A DNA stretch of 64,000 nt from Spongiibacteraceae bacterium (GTDB lineage Bacteria > Pseudomonadota > Gammaproteobacteria > Pseudomonadales > Dasaniaceae). Each line of letters starts with the position of its first letter. Position 1 is the stretch's first letter. The translations under genes were made by a program, and so were the position numbers. The notes under the pieces are model-generated. The model had not been told where the DNA came from. It ran no database searches and saw nothing but the letters and a program-made list of their open reading frames with translations. Shown piece after piece: positions 1 through 12,441 of the stretch. The DNA is taken from assembly GCA_028280715.1 (NCBI GenBank), contig JANQLG010000047.1, positions 1 through 64,000 on the forward strand. Direction: 5' to 3'.

Positions 1-417
<417 letters not shown>

Positions 418-442
418 TTTTGTTTACTAATTTGTTGAGCAG

Positions 443-1297
443 ATGATAAAGGAAGTTGCTACAAATAAAATCTTTGGCGGTTGGCAACGTCGATTTCAAC
501 ATTACTCCTCCGTGTTGAACTGCGACATGGTTTTTTCTATTTATTTGCCACCGAATTATGATGAACAAGCTAATAAGCAAAAAACTCCCGTATTGTTTTG
601 GCTGTCTGGTCTTACTTGTAATGATCAGAACTTTGTAACCAAGGCTGGCGCTCAGCGATATGCTGCAGAATATAACATTGCGATTGTTGCGCCAGACACG
701 AGCCCGCGAGGCGAAAGTGTACCTGATGATGATGCCTGGGATTTTGCTCAAGGTGCCGGTTTTTATCTTAATGCCACTCAGGAACCCTGGTCACAACATT
801 TTCAAATGTACGATTATATTGTCGATGAGTTGCCTAGCTTAATTGCTGAAAATTTTTCAATTTACACTAATAAAATAGGTATTTTTGGTCACTCAATGGG
901 AGGGCATGGCGCAATAACTATTGCGTTAAAGAATCCTGAGAAATTTACCTCTGTTTCTGCTTTTTCGCCAATTTGTTCGCCCATTAATTGTCCGTGGGGA
1001 AAAAAAGCTTTTACGCATTATTTAGGTGAGGATCAATCCCGGTGGTCACACTATGATAGTTGTGAATTAATTACAGCAGCGACTGATCGCTTACCGTTGT
1101 TAGTTGATCAAGGTGAGGAAGATGAATTTTTGCAAGAGCAACTGAAGCCTGAGTTATTGCTTCAAGCCTGTAATAAATACAACCATCCTCTGAATTTGCG
1201 TCGTCACCAAGGATACGATCATAGTTATTATTTTATTGCCAGCTTTATTGGCGATCACATTCATCATCATGCACAGGCATTAACTAAAACAAGTTAA
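443..1297 (+). CDS. frmB: S-formylglutathione hydrolase
   Basis: This 284-residue alpha/beta hydrolase splits S-formylglutathione into formate and glutathione, the last step of formaldehyde detoxification. The nucleophile elbow GHSMGG puts the catalytic Ser at 151. The oxyanion-side motif LSGLTCNDQNF at 54-64 and the DHS motif near 260, which carries the catalytic His, are typical of the esterase D family. Length matches the family (about 280). It follows frmA directly and is probably co-transcribed with it. The symbol fghA is also used for this enzyme. Confidence 0.95.
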   Translation: MIKEVATNKIFGGWQRRFQHYSSVLNCDMVFSIYLPPNYDEQANKQKTPVLFWLSGLTCNDQNFVTKAGAQRYAAEYNIAIVAPDTSPRGESVPDDDAWDFAQGAGFYLNATQEPWSQHFQMYDYIVDELPSLIAENFSIYTNKIGIFGHSMGGHGAITIALKNPEKFTSVSAFSPICSPINCPWGKKAFTHYLGEDQSRWSHYDSCELITAATDRLPLLVDQGEEDEFLQEQLKPELLLQACNKYNHPLNLRRHQGYDHSYYFIASFIGDHIHHHAQALTKTS

Positions 1298-1309
1298 GAT
1301 CGAAATTTA

Positions 1310-1684
1310 ATGAGCTACCGAATTATTAAAAAAGATTCCGGATTAATTTGGGAATTTTATGGTGTTGTTGTTAATGAAGATGTTATTAACTGCAACCTAG
1401 AGTCTAGTGTTGACAAAGATTTTGAGAATTTTAAATTTACCATCATACATTTTACCGATATTGAAGATATACGATTAACTGATCAGACGATTCGTAAGCT
1501 GGCCAGAATGCATAAAACAGCTTCTGAAAAAAATAAAAAGATAAAGCTTGCCCTTGTTTGTAAATCTTATTTTATAAAAATATTAGCCAACACTTACAAA
1601 GCTTCCGGTGGTGATGATATTTGGCAGATGAAAATATTTGATAACATTGACGATGCTTTTTTGTGGATTGAATCAACGCACTAA
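1310..1684 (+). CDS. small STAS/SpoIIAA-like protein of unknown function
   Basis: A 124-residue soluble protein starting 12 bases after frmB, so possibly in the same transcript. It has no signal peptide or membrane segment. Alternating strands and helices, an early hydrophobic strand (GLIWEFYGVV) and a C-terminal F..DDAFLWIE element resemble single-domain STAS/SpoIIAA-like proteins seen in marine gammaproteobacteria. The protein at 51953-52336 has the same length and the same layout (a GLV/GLI strand near residue 11 and a C-terminal FD..E.A..WL), so the two look like diverged paralogues. The function is unknown. The family assignment is from layout only. Confidence 0.6.
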   Translation: MSYRIIKKDSGLIWEFYGVVVNEDVINCNLESSVDKDFENFKFTIIHFTDIEDIRLTDQTIRKLARMHKTASEKNKKIKLALVCKSYFIKILANTYKASGGDDIWQMKIFDNIDDAFLWIESTH

Positions 1685-1700
1685 AAGTTTTTAAAACGCA

Positions 1701-3353
1701 TTAGTTAATTTTTCTAAGCTCTCTGCGTAAAATTTTACCTACGGTAGATTTAGGCAACTCTTCAATAAATTGAACTTGTTTAGGTACTTTGTAGGCTGCC
1801 AATTCTTTACGGCAATATTCAATCACAGTATTCGCATTCAGATCATTATCATTTTTCACAACGAACAACATAACAGCTTCACCGGTATCGTCATTTGGAA
1901 TACCCACACAAGCACATTCAGTAACCTGTGGTATTTCTGCAACCACTCCTTCAATTTCGTTGGGATAAACATTAAAGCCCGACACTAAAATCATATCCTT
2001 TTTTCGATCGACGATTTGAAAGTAACCCTCTGCTGTCATTGTCGCCACATCACCGGTACGAAAATAACCATCGGCCGTCATTGCTTTTTCAGTTGCCTCC
2101 GGGCATTGCCAATAACCCGGCATAACCTGAGGGCCACGTGCACATAATTCGCCTGCTTCACCTATAGGCACTTCATTATCGTTATCATCAAGCAGCTTAA
2201 TCTCTGTTGAAGGAATCGGGATACCTATAGTGCCATTGAAATCATTTTTACTTAGTGGGTTAGCATGCAGTACCGGCGACGTTTCAGATAAACCATAGGC
2301 CTGGGTAATATGTTGGCCAGTTGCCTGCTGCCATTTATTCGATACCGCTTCTTGTACCGCAGCACCACCACCGATACAAATTTTCAGCCGGCTAAAATCT
2401 AAATCATCAAATCCTTCTGTGCGCAATAAACCGTTATACAGCGTATTAACGCCGGTAAAAACCGTAACTTGCCACTTTGACCACTCCGCCACAAACGAAG
2501 CCATATCTCGAGGGTTAGTGATCAGTATATTAGTGGCACCGTAACGAAAATAAGTCAGTGTATTCACCATCAGCGCAAAGATGTGGTACATCGGAATAGC
2601 CGTCATCACGACTTCATTACCCCATTCGGTAATCTCCTGTGCCATCGCTTCATACTGCAAAATATTCGCCACTAAATTTCGATGACTTAGCATTGCACCT
2701 TTAGACGGCCCGGTGGTACCACCCGTATATTGCAGGAATAATAAATCCTCACCTGTTATCTCAATGTCATTAACCGTTAAGTGTTTCCCTTCTTCAATAG
2801 CAGCGTCGAAACCAACATAATTACTAAGTCTAGAATCAATTTCACTTGAATTTATACCACTAACAAAGTCACTTAGCTGTAACACAACAATGTGTTTTAC
2901 ACTGGTATTTTCAATGATATCGGCCAGGGTTTTAGTCGCAGCTGCAAAGATGACAACAGTATCCACCTGAGAATCATTAAGTTGATGCTGTAATTCCCTG
3001 GGCGTGTATAACGGATTAACATTAACTTGAATGGCACCGGCACGCAGTATACCGAACATCGCCACTGGAAAGGCCAACATATTGGGCGCCATCAATGCCA
3101 CTCGATCACCTTTTTTAATGCCTATTTTATGTTGTAACCAAGCGGCAAAATTTTTCGAAAGCTCTAATGTCTGTTGATAGGATAGGGTGGAACCAAAATT
3201 ACTATAGGCTATTTTTTCAGGAAATTGCTCGCAGGCTTCATCTACCATAGAAATTAAATTTGGATATCGATCTGCATCGATACTATGCGGAATGCTACCG
3301 TAATCAGACAACCAAGGCTTGGATGCATAGGGTGATGTATCTACACTGGCCAT
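1701..3353 (-). CDS. fadD: long-chain fatty acid--CoA ligase (AMP-forming)
   Basis: A 550-residue member of the adenylate-forming superfamily that activates fatty acids to acyl-CoA with ATP, for beta-oxidation or lipid synthesis. The P-loop-like motif YTGGTTGPSKG is at 209-219. The adenine-binding motif YGLSETSP is at 353-360. GYFRTGDVA is at 429-437. The hinge and A8 region DRKKDMILVSGFNVYPNE is near 449-466. The catalytic Lys of PKSTVGK is at about 540. The set is intact and the length is typical of FadD. The start fits a GAGG-like site just upstream. The exact chain-length preference cannot be read from sequence. Confidence 0.9.
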   Translation of the reverse strand: MASVDTSPYASKPWLSDYGSIPHSIDADRYPNLISMVDEACEQFPEKIAYSNFGSTLSYQQTLELSKNFAAWLQHKIGIKKGDRVALMAPNMLAFPVAMFGILRAGAIQVNVNPLYTPRELQHQLNDSQVDTVVIFAAATKTLADIIENTSVKHIVVLQLSDFVSGINSSEIDSRLSNYVGFDAAIEEGKHLTVNDIEITGEDLLFLQYTGGTTGPSKGAMLSHRNLVANILQYEAMAQEITEWGNEVVMTAIPMYHIFALMVNTLTYFRYGATNILITNPRDMASFVAEWSKWQVTVFTGVNTLYNGLLRTEGFDDLDFSRLKICIGGGAAVQEAVSNKWQQATGQHITQAYGLSETSPVLHANPLSKNDFNGTIGIPIPSTEIKLLDDNDNEVPIGEAGELCARGPQVMPGYWQCPEATEKAMTADGYFRTGDVATMTAEGYFQIVDRKKDMILVSGFNVYPNEIEGVVAEIPQVTECACVGIPNDDTGEAVMLFVVKNDNDLNANTVIEYCRKELAAYKVPKQVQFIEELPKSTVGKILRRELRKIN

Positions 3354-3423
3354 GATTAACCTCTTTATTATTTTCTGTAGATTAGAAGGTGTTTTTAAAA
3401 GCTATGTTTTTTAATAGCAGTGT

Positions 3424-3476
3424 AATAGTACCGGTTCTACTATTAAAGCCCCGTGAAATAGATAAATTCTAGAACC
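3424..3476. repeat. two overlapping inverted repeats upstream of fadD
   Basis: AATAGTA (3424-3430) and TACTATT (3438-3444) form a perfect 7-base inverted repeat. GGTTCTA (3433-3439) and TAGAACC (3470-3476) form a second one. The arms overlap, so the two hairpins cannot form together. They lie in the 224-base gap between the KAP gene and fadD, both minus strand, about 70-120 bases before the fadD start. Nothing else was recognised in this gap. They could be an operator, a terminator of the KAP gene or an attenuator. Confidence 0.4.
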
Positions 3477-3577
3477 AAGACTTCACTACTAATATAGCCA
3501 AAAATTAAGTTTATCATTTCGATACACGACAGACGCTAAAACAGTTGGATCCTGTATACTTAATGATGCCTCAGCAA

Positions 3578-5959
3578 TTATTGTTTGTCGTCCAATAAAC
3601 TAGGATCACTTTCCACTGCGGGTAGGGAAAAGGTTTTTACTTGCTGATACAATGAATTAAGCTGCTCTTCTTCCTCTGTATCCAAATAATCAAGCAATAA
3701 TTGCCAATTTTTACTAATATCGGTATGTAAAAGATTATCCGTATTTCCTTCCCTATCTTCGTTTTCTAATCGACTCTTAATAGGTAACTGTTTATTCCTA
3801 ATTCTTTTCTTAACTTCATCACGTTGAGTCAAAGGCAATTCATTGATGTATTCAACCCATAACAGCATGGTCAATCGACGGAAGGGTTCACCATTATCAT
3901 CTTCATCGGGGTAACGATGGCGTATAAGCGTATAAGCATTATTCAAACGTTTAATATGACGAGGGTTAGCTAAACCAAAACATTTAGTCCATTGTACAAA
4001 GGCTTCTTTTTGTAAATCACTCAAACCTTGTAATGCGATTGACTTATTATTTTTTTGTTCAGGTGTCTCTTCTAATGTTTGCTTTTTAGAACGATTTCTT
4101 ACTATGTTTTGATTTTTAAGCTCAGCGTTTTCATTAGTTTCTTTATTTTTTTCTGATTGTAGTTCTTCTGAAGAATTTTCACTACGTATTTTATTATTAT
4201 CTGTATTGGGTTTAGTGCTGAACACACGTTCGCTACTTTGTTCCCAAAGATGATTGTCTAAATAGGTTTTTATATCTTCCTGTGAAGGATCTTCTAATAA
4301 TATAGGGACATGGATTACCTTACCTATATAATCCCTGGCAATACTTTTAGGGTCCGCTGTATGATGCTCTGACAGCTCCTTATAATGCTTGGCTAAAGAA
4401 GCAAGCGCAATTTTTTGATCAATAGCAATTATCACTATTACTTGTTCCAGATCCATAACTAAACGAACCGCTTCTAAAGTTTTTACCACGGTCTCGGGGC
4501 TGCAGCGATCCAAATCATCAATGACAAACAGTAGGCGCTGCTTTTCTTTCTTAGGGTTTAACCTAGGAAAGAACTCTGATCGAATCTCTACCAACGTTTC
4601 AATCTGTTCTCTCATCCTGGGAATATCGCCAATTTTGTCGCTAAAGTCAGGACCTTTAAAAAAACTTTTGGCTTCCTTAACTAGGGGATGTATCGATGCA
4701 ACATGTAAACGATTTAAGAAATAAGCAGAAACTACAACAAAGGGAATAATGCCTGCTGCACTATTTGAAGCATAATAAAGAGATAAAAATAATGACAATG
4801 CAAATATGTATAATTGTGCGCGTTTTCTATGCAAGGAAAATTTAAATGCAATAATCCACCGGTCAAAAAACGATAACCCTTGCAATAACCCAACAACCAC
4901 TTCCTGTGCCAAGCCAGCTTGGATATTATCAGAATGCTCATAACGCCAAGCATTAAACTCACCTGCTATATAATTGTTGCGAATAAATTGTTTTTTTGCA
5001 GCATCGTCATTTAATTTTCTTGAATCAAGAATACCTAACTCATTTTTTATAAGATTTACAAAAGTCGATTTGCCCACACCCCAATCGCCGAATAGCCCTA
5101 TAGTCCAATGTGATTGCCGCTCCTGATTATTTAGCCAACAGGCCAAAGCTTTGGCCAATGGCTGACGATTTAGATAGTCATTATTACTTACCGTATCGGC
5201 ATGTAAATAATCCCAGGGGGCAAATTGTTTAGAAGCACTGGTTTTTTCTCTTGATACTTTTTCCCACAGAGCTTCGTATTTGTCCCAAGGCTCTTCTTCT
5301 AACCAATGCCCATTAACTAGTTGCTGATAGTCCTCAAATGCTCTTGTATCCCATTGACCTAAAATGGTACTTAAAGTTTTTACATAGCGTTGATTTTCAT
5401 CTGGTACGGATTCTGTCCATAGTGGCTGTTGATCAAGTTTCTTACCTAAAGCTAGATAATGAACATCCCTCTCACATTCTCTGGCTACAATTTTATTACC
5501 ATTGGCATGATAATAAGCTATATCAGCATCAAAGGCTGCTTGGGTTGCATTTTCGGCAGCATGTAGTTCGTCATGGTAAAGGATATTTATAACAGTAGCG
5601 GAGGCATAGTAAGTAACATCATACCTGTTGTCTGCATTTCCAACTTTGTAAAAAGAAGAATTAGCATCTTTTAAAATTTTTATAAAATCATTTGCTCGAA
5701 TTAGATTTTTAGAAATAAGAACATTACGTATTCGGCTAATTATCCACATCACCCGCCACGCTGCTATTACAAATTTTTCTTGGTTTTTTTGATTGTGATA
5801 TATCAAGGGACAAACGCGTAGAGCTATCCGTAAGGCAAACACTAGCACTTGATCGCTATGTTCAGGCAAGAGATTCACTAAAAAGTATTTCAGAGCTTTG
5901 AAATCAATTTTTCCATCATCCTTAATAATATTGGCAGGCGAAGACTTTTCCATATCCAT
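3578..5959 (-). CDS. KAP-family P-loop NTPase, membrane-anchored
   Basis: A 793-residue protein with the KAP NTPase core. Walker A GDWGVGKS is at 291-298. The family motif FNAWRYEH is at 335-342. Two hydrophobic segments at about 381-415 lie between the Walker motifs, as in many KAP proteins. Walker B LLFVIDDLDRC is at 476-486. A late NPRHIKRLNN element at about 665-674 carries candidate sensor residues. Residues 1-270 are a helical region with no domain I can name. Residues about 578-640 are a polar, low-complexity insert rich in Asn, Glu, Lys and Ser. KAP proteins are membrane-associated, and some bacterial members sit in anti-phage loci. No partner gene is adjacent here, so the role is unknown. 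Confidence 0.85.
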   Translation of the reverse strand: MDMEKSSPANIIKDDGKIDFKALKYFLVNLLPEHSDQVLVFALRIALRVCPLIYHNQKNQEKFVIAAWRVMWIISRIRNVLISKNLIRANDFIKILKDANSSFYKVGNADNRYDVTYYASATVINILYHDELHAAENATQAAFDADIAYYHANGNKIVARECERDVHYLALGKKLDQQPLWTESVPDENQRYVKTLSTILGQWDTRAFEDYQQLVNGHWLEEEPWDKYEALWEKVSREKTSASKQFAPWDYLHADTVSNNDYLNRQPLAKALACWLNNQERQSHWTIGLFGDWGVGKSTFVNLIKNELGILDSRKLNDDAAKKQFIRNNYIAGEFNAWRYEHSDNIQAGLAQEVVVGLLQGLSFFDRWIIAFKFSLHRKRAQLYIFALSLFLSLYYASNSAAGIIPFVVVSAYFLNRLHVASIHPLVKEAKSFFKGPDFSDKIGDIPRMREQIETLVEIRSEFFPRLNPKKEKQRLLFVIDDLDRCSPETVVKTLEAVRLVMDLEQVIVIIAIDQKIALASLAKHYKELSEHHTADPKSIARDYIGKVIHVPILLEDPSQEDIKTYLDNHLWEQSSERVFSTKPNTDNNKIRSENSSEELQSEKNKETNENAELKNQNIVRNRSKKQTLEETPEQKNNKSIALQGLSDLQKEAFVQWTKCFGLANPRHIKRLNNAYTLIRHRYPDEDDNGEPFRRLTMLLWVEYINELPLTQRDEVKKRIRNKQLPIKSRLENEDREGNTDNLLHTDISKNWQLLLDYLDTEEEEQLNSLYQQVKTFSLPAVESDPSLLDDKQ

Positions 5960-6117
5960 ATTCTTTTCTATTCTTTAGGTTGTTCAGATCCGCAATCAGT
6001 GGATAACTGATATTGCATTACACACTAAAGCAAGCGGGGTTGTCATGAATAATGTCAGACAAGTGCTTAGTGGGATAGATGAAGAACTTTTTGCTAACCG
6101 TAGCAAAAGAAGACGTT

Positions 6118-6161
6118 ACCAACACTCTTCTCTCGAATCCGAAAAGCTGAAGGGTGTTGGT
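6118..6161 (-). terminator. imperfect hairpin just downstream of gyrB
   Basis: Arms 6118-6130 (ACCAACACTCTTC) and 6149-6161 (GAAGGGTGTTGGT) pair over 13 bases with one G-T wobble. The hairpin begins about 20 bases beyond the gyrB stop on the minus strand. It is not followed by a clear run of T, so it is a weak terminator candidate. It may instead protect the 3' end of the transcript. Confidence 0.4.
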
Positions 6162-6179
6162 GTGACACAACATTATTTT

Positions 6180-8609
<2,430 letters not shown>

Positions 8610-8639
8610 TTATGTTTCCACAGAAATTGTTCAATTAGT

Positions 8640-9764
8640 CTATTGTTTTGCTATTGCCATTGGTTTTTGGGCAATAATTTCTCCATGTTTCACGTGAAAC
8701 ATGGAGACTTCTTGTTTGTCGGGCCAGCATTCCAAAGTATCAGCTGCATCCACACACGTAATAAATACTTGGCAACCTAGCTCATCAAGCAGGCCGCACA
8801 ACTGTTGCCTTCTTTCGGTATCGAGTTCAGAAGGTAAATCATCTAACAGAAAAACACTTTGCTTGCCTGTTAATTGGGACAGTAAATAGCCCTGAGATAC
8901 TCTTAGAGCACATATGAGCATTTTCTGCTGCCCGCGAGATAGTATGTCAGCAGCATTGCTTCCTTTATAACGTATTTTTAAATCTGCCCGCTGAGGCCCA
9001 TATAACGTGTGCCCCTGTTCTTTTTCTCGCTGTTGCTGGACTGCAAATACATCGGATAGATGTTGATCCTTGTCCCAACCTCGGTAATAACTCAAACTTA
9101 TTCCATCAAGCTTAATTAGCTTACCTAGCGTCAATTCAAATATCGGAATTAACTGCTCTAGATAGCGCTTGCGATAGCCATCAATTTCGTCGCCAAGCCT
9201 TGCCAGCTCTGAGGTCCAGACCATTAATTGCTGGTCGTCGATTCTACCATGTCGTAGCAAACTATTCCGTTGTTTTAAGCATCGTTTGGCGCTTTTCCAG
9301 GCTTGATGGAAACGATGTTCCACGTGAAACACTCCCCAATCCAGAAACTCTCGCCTATTCGTTGGGCCGCCTTCTAGTAACTTGAATGTATCCGAATAAA
9401 TAACTTGTAATGGCAGATTCTCAGCTAAAGATGCTGAAGAACTTAACGACTGCCCCGCTACACGTATAGTAGCTGTCTTACTGTCCGACTTATGTCGCTC
9501 AACACCTACGGGCTGATAACCTCTCTCTTCTAAATTAATCTCCCCAAATGCTAAACAGCTGTCTTCATCATGGTTTATTAGGGGTTTCAACTTGTGGCTT
9601 CGAAAGGAACGGGCAGAGGAGAGGAGATGTATTGATTCAAGAATACTAGTTTTGCCAGCACCATTATCGCCATAGAAGACATTAACTCTGGAAAGTGATG
9701 ATAAAGAAGCGTGCTTTAGGTTTCGCACTCCTCGTATATCAAGCCTTCTAATGACTACTGTCAC
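8640..9764 (-). CDS. recF: DNA replication and repair protein RecF
   Basis: A 374-residue SMC-like ATPase that helps load RecA at gapped DNA and acts in replication fork repair. Walker A GDNGAGKTS is at 32-40. The ABC signature LSRGQQK and Walker B VFLLDDLPSELD lie in the C-terminal third. Length is typical (about 360). It stands between dnaN and gyrB as in most gammaproteobacteria. Unusually, two parS-like palindromes are embedded in its coding sequence and force the peptides MFHVKH (near the C-terminus) and VFHVEH (mid-protein). Confidence 0.97.
   Translation of the reverse strand: MTVVIRRLDIRGVRNLKHASLSSLSRVNVFYGDNGAGKTSILESIHLLSSARSFRSHKLKPLINHDEDSCLAFGEINLEERGYQPVGVERHKSDSKTATIRVAGQSLSSSASLAENLPLQVIYSDTFKLLEGGPTNRREFLDWGVFHVEHRFHQAWKSAKRCLKQRNSLLRHGRIDDQQLMVWTSELARLGDEIDGYRKRYLEQLIPIFELTLGKLIKLDGISLSYYRGWDKDQHLSDVFAVQQQREKEQGHTLYGPQRADLKIRYKGSNAADILSRGQQKMLICALRVSQGYLLSQLTGKQSVFLLDDLPSELDTERRQQLCGLLDELGCQVFITCVDAADTLECWPDKQEVSMFHVKHGEIIAQKPMAIAKQ
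8681..8706. promoter_or_regulatory. parS site 1 (perfect consensus, extended palindrome)
   Basis: Bases 8686-8701 read TGTTTCACGTGAAACA, the exact consensus centromere site bound by chromosomal ParB. The palindrome extends by CTCCA on the left and TGGAG on the right, giving 26 bases of perfect symmetry. It lies in the 3' end of recF, about 12.5 kb from the parB gene, whose product should nucleate on it. Confidence 0.95.
9316..9331. promoter_or_regulatory. parS site 2 (one mismatch)
   Basis: The sequence TGTTCCACGTGAAACA differs from the consensus parS by one base (C for T at position 5). The invariant CACGTG core is kept. It is inside recF, 630 bases from the perfect site. Variants with C at this position are known among Pseudomonas parS sites. 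Confidence 0.85.
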
Positions 9765-9804
9765 AGTCTATACAGTGAGTGACTATATATACCAAAGCGC
9801 CTAC

Positions 9805-10911
9805 TTATAGGCGCATCGGCATTACTACATACATTGAATCGCCTTCCTCAGCTTCTTCAAGTAGGGCACTGCTATTGGCGTCCGAGAGAGAGATCTTTAC
9901 ATTCTCACTGGAAAGAACCCCTAAAACATCCAGTAAGTAACTGACATTAAAGCCAATTTCTAAAGATTCTCCCTGATAATCTACCGATACTGACTCTTCA
10001 GCTTCCTCTTGCTCAGGGTTATTAGCAAGTATCTTTAATAAGCTATCTGACAGAACCAATCTAACACCGCGATACTTTTCATTCGATAAAATTGCAGCAC
10101 GAGAAAAAGATTGGCGTAGCTCCTCACGCGACCCAAATACCGATTTGGTGCTGCTCTTTGGTAATACTCTCTCGTAATCTGGAAATTTCCCATCGACCAA
10201 TTTAGACGTAAAGGTAAATTCAGTAGTGTTGGCACGAATGTGGTTACTGCCGATGGCAACTTCTACATCATCGTTCTCATCCATCATCAATCTGGCCAGC
10301 TCTATCACACCCTTTCGCGGCAGGATAACCTGCATTTTTTCTGGTGCTTCAATACCTGCTGATAATGTACACACAGCCAGTCTATGTCCATCCGTTGCCA
10401 CTACTCGAAGCTGGTCAGACTGAACCTCCCACAGCATGCCATTGAGATAGTAACGCACGTCCTGCTGAGCCATAGCAAAACTGGTGCGATCAATTAAGCG
10501 CTTTAAATCACCCTGTTTAATGGTGAACTGCTGGCTGCCCTGACCTTGTTCCACATTTGGAAAATCGCTGGCTGAAAGGGTAGAGAGGGTAAAACGGCTA
10601 CGACCACTTTTTACTGTAACCTTTTGATCCTTAAGGGAAAACTCTATCTCACTCGATTCCGGTAGCGACTTACAGATATCAGCCAGTTTTCGCGCCGGCA
10701 CCGTTATTTCACCTTCTGCTTCCGGTGCTTGATCCAATTGAACACGCCCGACTAGTTCTACTTCCAGGTCTGTCCCTGTAATCGACAAACAGTTACCTTC
10801 CAGCACTAACATAACATTGGAAAGGATGGGTAGCGTTTGTCGTCTCTCAACAACACCAGCAACCAAATTGAGAGGCTTAAGTAACGCTTCGCGGGAAATG
10901 ACAAATTTCAT
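9805..10911 (-). CDS. dnaN: DNA polymerase III beta subunit (sliding clamp)
   Basis: A 368-residue clamp protein made of three similar domains. It begins MKFVISREALLKPLNLVAGVVERR and ends in MYVVMPMRL, both hallmarks of DnaN. It holds polymerase III on DNA and stimulates DnaA inactivation together with Hda. It lies 30 bases after dnaA and 40 before recF, so the three are probably co-transcribed. Confidence 0.98.
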   Translation of the reverse strand: MKFVISREALLKPLNLVAGVVERRQTLPILSNVMLVLEGNCLSITGTDLEVELVGRVQLDQAPEAEGEITVPARKLADICKSLPESSEIEFSLKDQKVTVKSGRSRFTLSTLSASDFPNVEQGQGSQQFTIKQGDLKRLIDRTSFAMAQQDVRYYLNGMLWEVQSDQLRVVATDGHRLAVCTLSAGIEAPEKMQVILPRKGVIELARLMMDENDDVEVAIGSNHIRANTTEFTFTSKLVDGKFPDYERVLPKSSTKSVFGSREELRQSFSRAAILSNEKYRGVRLVLSDSLLKILANNPEQEEAEESVSVDYQGESLEIGFNVSYLLDVLGVLSSENVKISLSDANSSALLEEAEEGDSMYVVMPMRL

Positions 10912-10941
10912 ATTTTGGATAATCCTTGGCTTATCAATGCG

Positions 10942-12441
10942 TTAGGTTGTTAATGAGCGTAGCAGATTCTTGCGATCTTCCCGGATATCTGCGTCTGACT
11001 CTTCCAATTCTTTAATCTTTCTACAGGCATGTAGTACAGTTGTATGGTCGCGACCACCAAAACTTTCTCCTATCTCTGGCAAGCTGTGGTTGGTCAACTC
11101 CTTTGCCAATGCCATAGCAACCTGACGCGGCCTTGCAACGGAACGGCTTCTGCGCTTTGACATCATGTCAGAGATTTTGATTTTGTAATACTCTGCTACT
11201 GTTTTCTGGATATTCTCCAAACTAACTTGCTTATCCTGCAGAGCCAGCAAATCCTTTAGTGATTCTTTTATCAATGAAATATCGATTGCACGGCCTGTAA
11301 AGTGAGCACTCGCTATCACTCTCTTTAATGCGCCTTCAAGTTCACGAACGTTTGAGCGAATTCTCTGAGCAACAAAGAAGGCTGCATCCGCAGGCAACGT
11401 TATATTCGCCTGGTCAGCTTTTTTCATCAGGATGGCTACACGGGTCTCTAACTCAGGTGGCTCTACCGCCACGGTTAGCCCCCAGCCAAAACGCGACTTC
11501 AGACGCTCTTCTAAGCCATTGATTTCCTTAGGATATCTATCACAAGTCAAGATCATTTGCTGACCACCTTCCAGCAAGGCATTGAAGGTGTGAAAGAACT
11601 CTTCCTGCGACCGTTCTTTACCAGCAAAAAACTGAATATCATCGATTAACAAAGCATCAACCGAGCGGTAATAACGTTTGAACTCATTGATGGCATTGAG
11701 CTGTAACGCCTTTACCATATCAGCAACAAAACGCTCGGAATGCAGATACACAACTTTAGCTTCAGGATTTTGTTGCAGCAAAGAGTTACCAACCGCATGC
11801 ATTAAATGTGTTTTACCCAGACCAACACCACCATAAAGAAATAATGGGTTATAGGCACCACCTGCATTTTCAGCCACCTGCATAGAAGCGGCACGAGCCA
11901 ATTGGTTCGATTTACCTTCAACGAAGGTATCAAAGGTATAATTTTCGATCAAAAAACTGTTGTGCTTAATAGAACCTTCTACCTCAACTTTTCTTGAAGC
12001 CGGGGAAGTTACGTTTATCGATGAAGTAATGGCTATTTCTTTGGGCTTTGATACCGGCGATAGCCCTTCGCCGTCAGTATCTTTTATAGAGGAAGATATA
12101 GAGCGTGCTTCGATCTCTCTGCGTTCTGCTAAATTAATCCGAGAAGTATTAGTGTTGGAACTGGAACCAGAATTCGGCTTACGACCAATCTCTAACGATA
12201 TATCAATACCCATATCAGGTGACAACTCACTGACAATCTCAATAATACGCTCAAGAAATTTATCATTTACCCAATCTTTGACAAAGCGATTGGGAGCAAG
12301 CAGCTTCAGCTGCCCACTACTATTGCCTGTTTTGGCAATCTCAGCCTGTAAAGGTCGTATCCAGGTATTAAACTGCTGTGATGGCAATTCATCCTGCAGA
12401 CAGTGAATACATTGTTGCCAGGTAAGCTCAGGCAAGGGCAT
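10942..12441 (-). CDS. dnaA: chromosomal replication initiator DnaA
   Basis: DnaA binds DnaA boxes and opens the origin. Domain I begins [28 protein letters not shown]. Domain II is a Ser-rich linker. The AAA+ domain III has Walker [11 protein letters not shown] and Walker [11 protein letters not shown]. Domain IV ends with the DnaA-box-binding signature [16 protein letters not shown] chose the ATG at 12441 (499 residues), because the only other start is a TTG two codons upstream at 12447 with no better ribosome site. Minus strand, first gene of the dnaA-dnaN-recF-gyrB run. Confidence 0.96.
   Translation of the reverse strand: MPLPELTWQQCIHCLQDELPSQQFNTWIRPLQAEIAKTGNSSGQLKLLAPNRFVKDWVNDKFLERIIEIVSELSPDMGIDISLEIGRKPNSGSSSNTNTSRINLAERREIEARSISSSIKDTDGEGLSPVSKPKEIAITSSINVTSPASRKVEVEGSIKHNSFLIENYTFDTFVEGKSNQLARAASMQVAENAGGAYNPLFLYGGVGLGKTHLMHAVGNSLLQQNPEAKVVYLHSERFVADMVKALQLNAINEFKRYYRSVDALLIDDIQFFAGKERSQEEFFHTFNALLEGGQQMILTCDRYPKEINGLEERLKSRFGWGLTVAVEPPELETRVAILMKKADQANITLPADAAFFVAQRIRSNVRELEGALKRVIASAHFTGRAIDISLIKESLKDLLALQDKQVSLENIQKTVAEYYKIKISDMMSKRRSRSVARPRQVAMALAKELTNHSLPEIGESFGGRDHTTVLHACRKIKELEESDADIREDRKNLLRSLTT

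Noticed and set aside
11960-12406. A 148-codon plus-strand frame opposite dnaA.
   Set aside because: It lies wholly inside the dnaA domain I-II region and has no family likeness.
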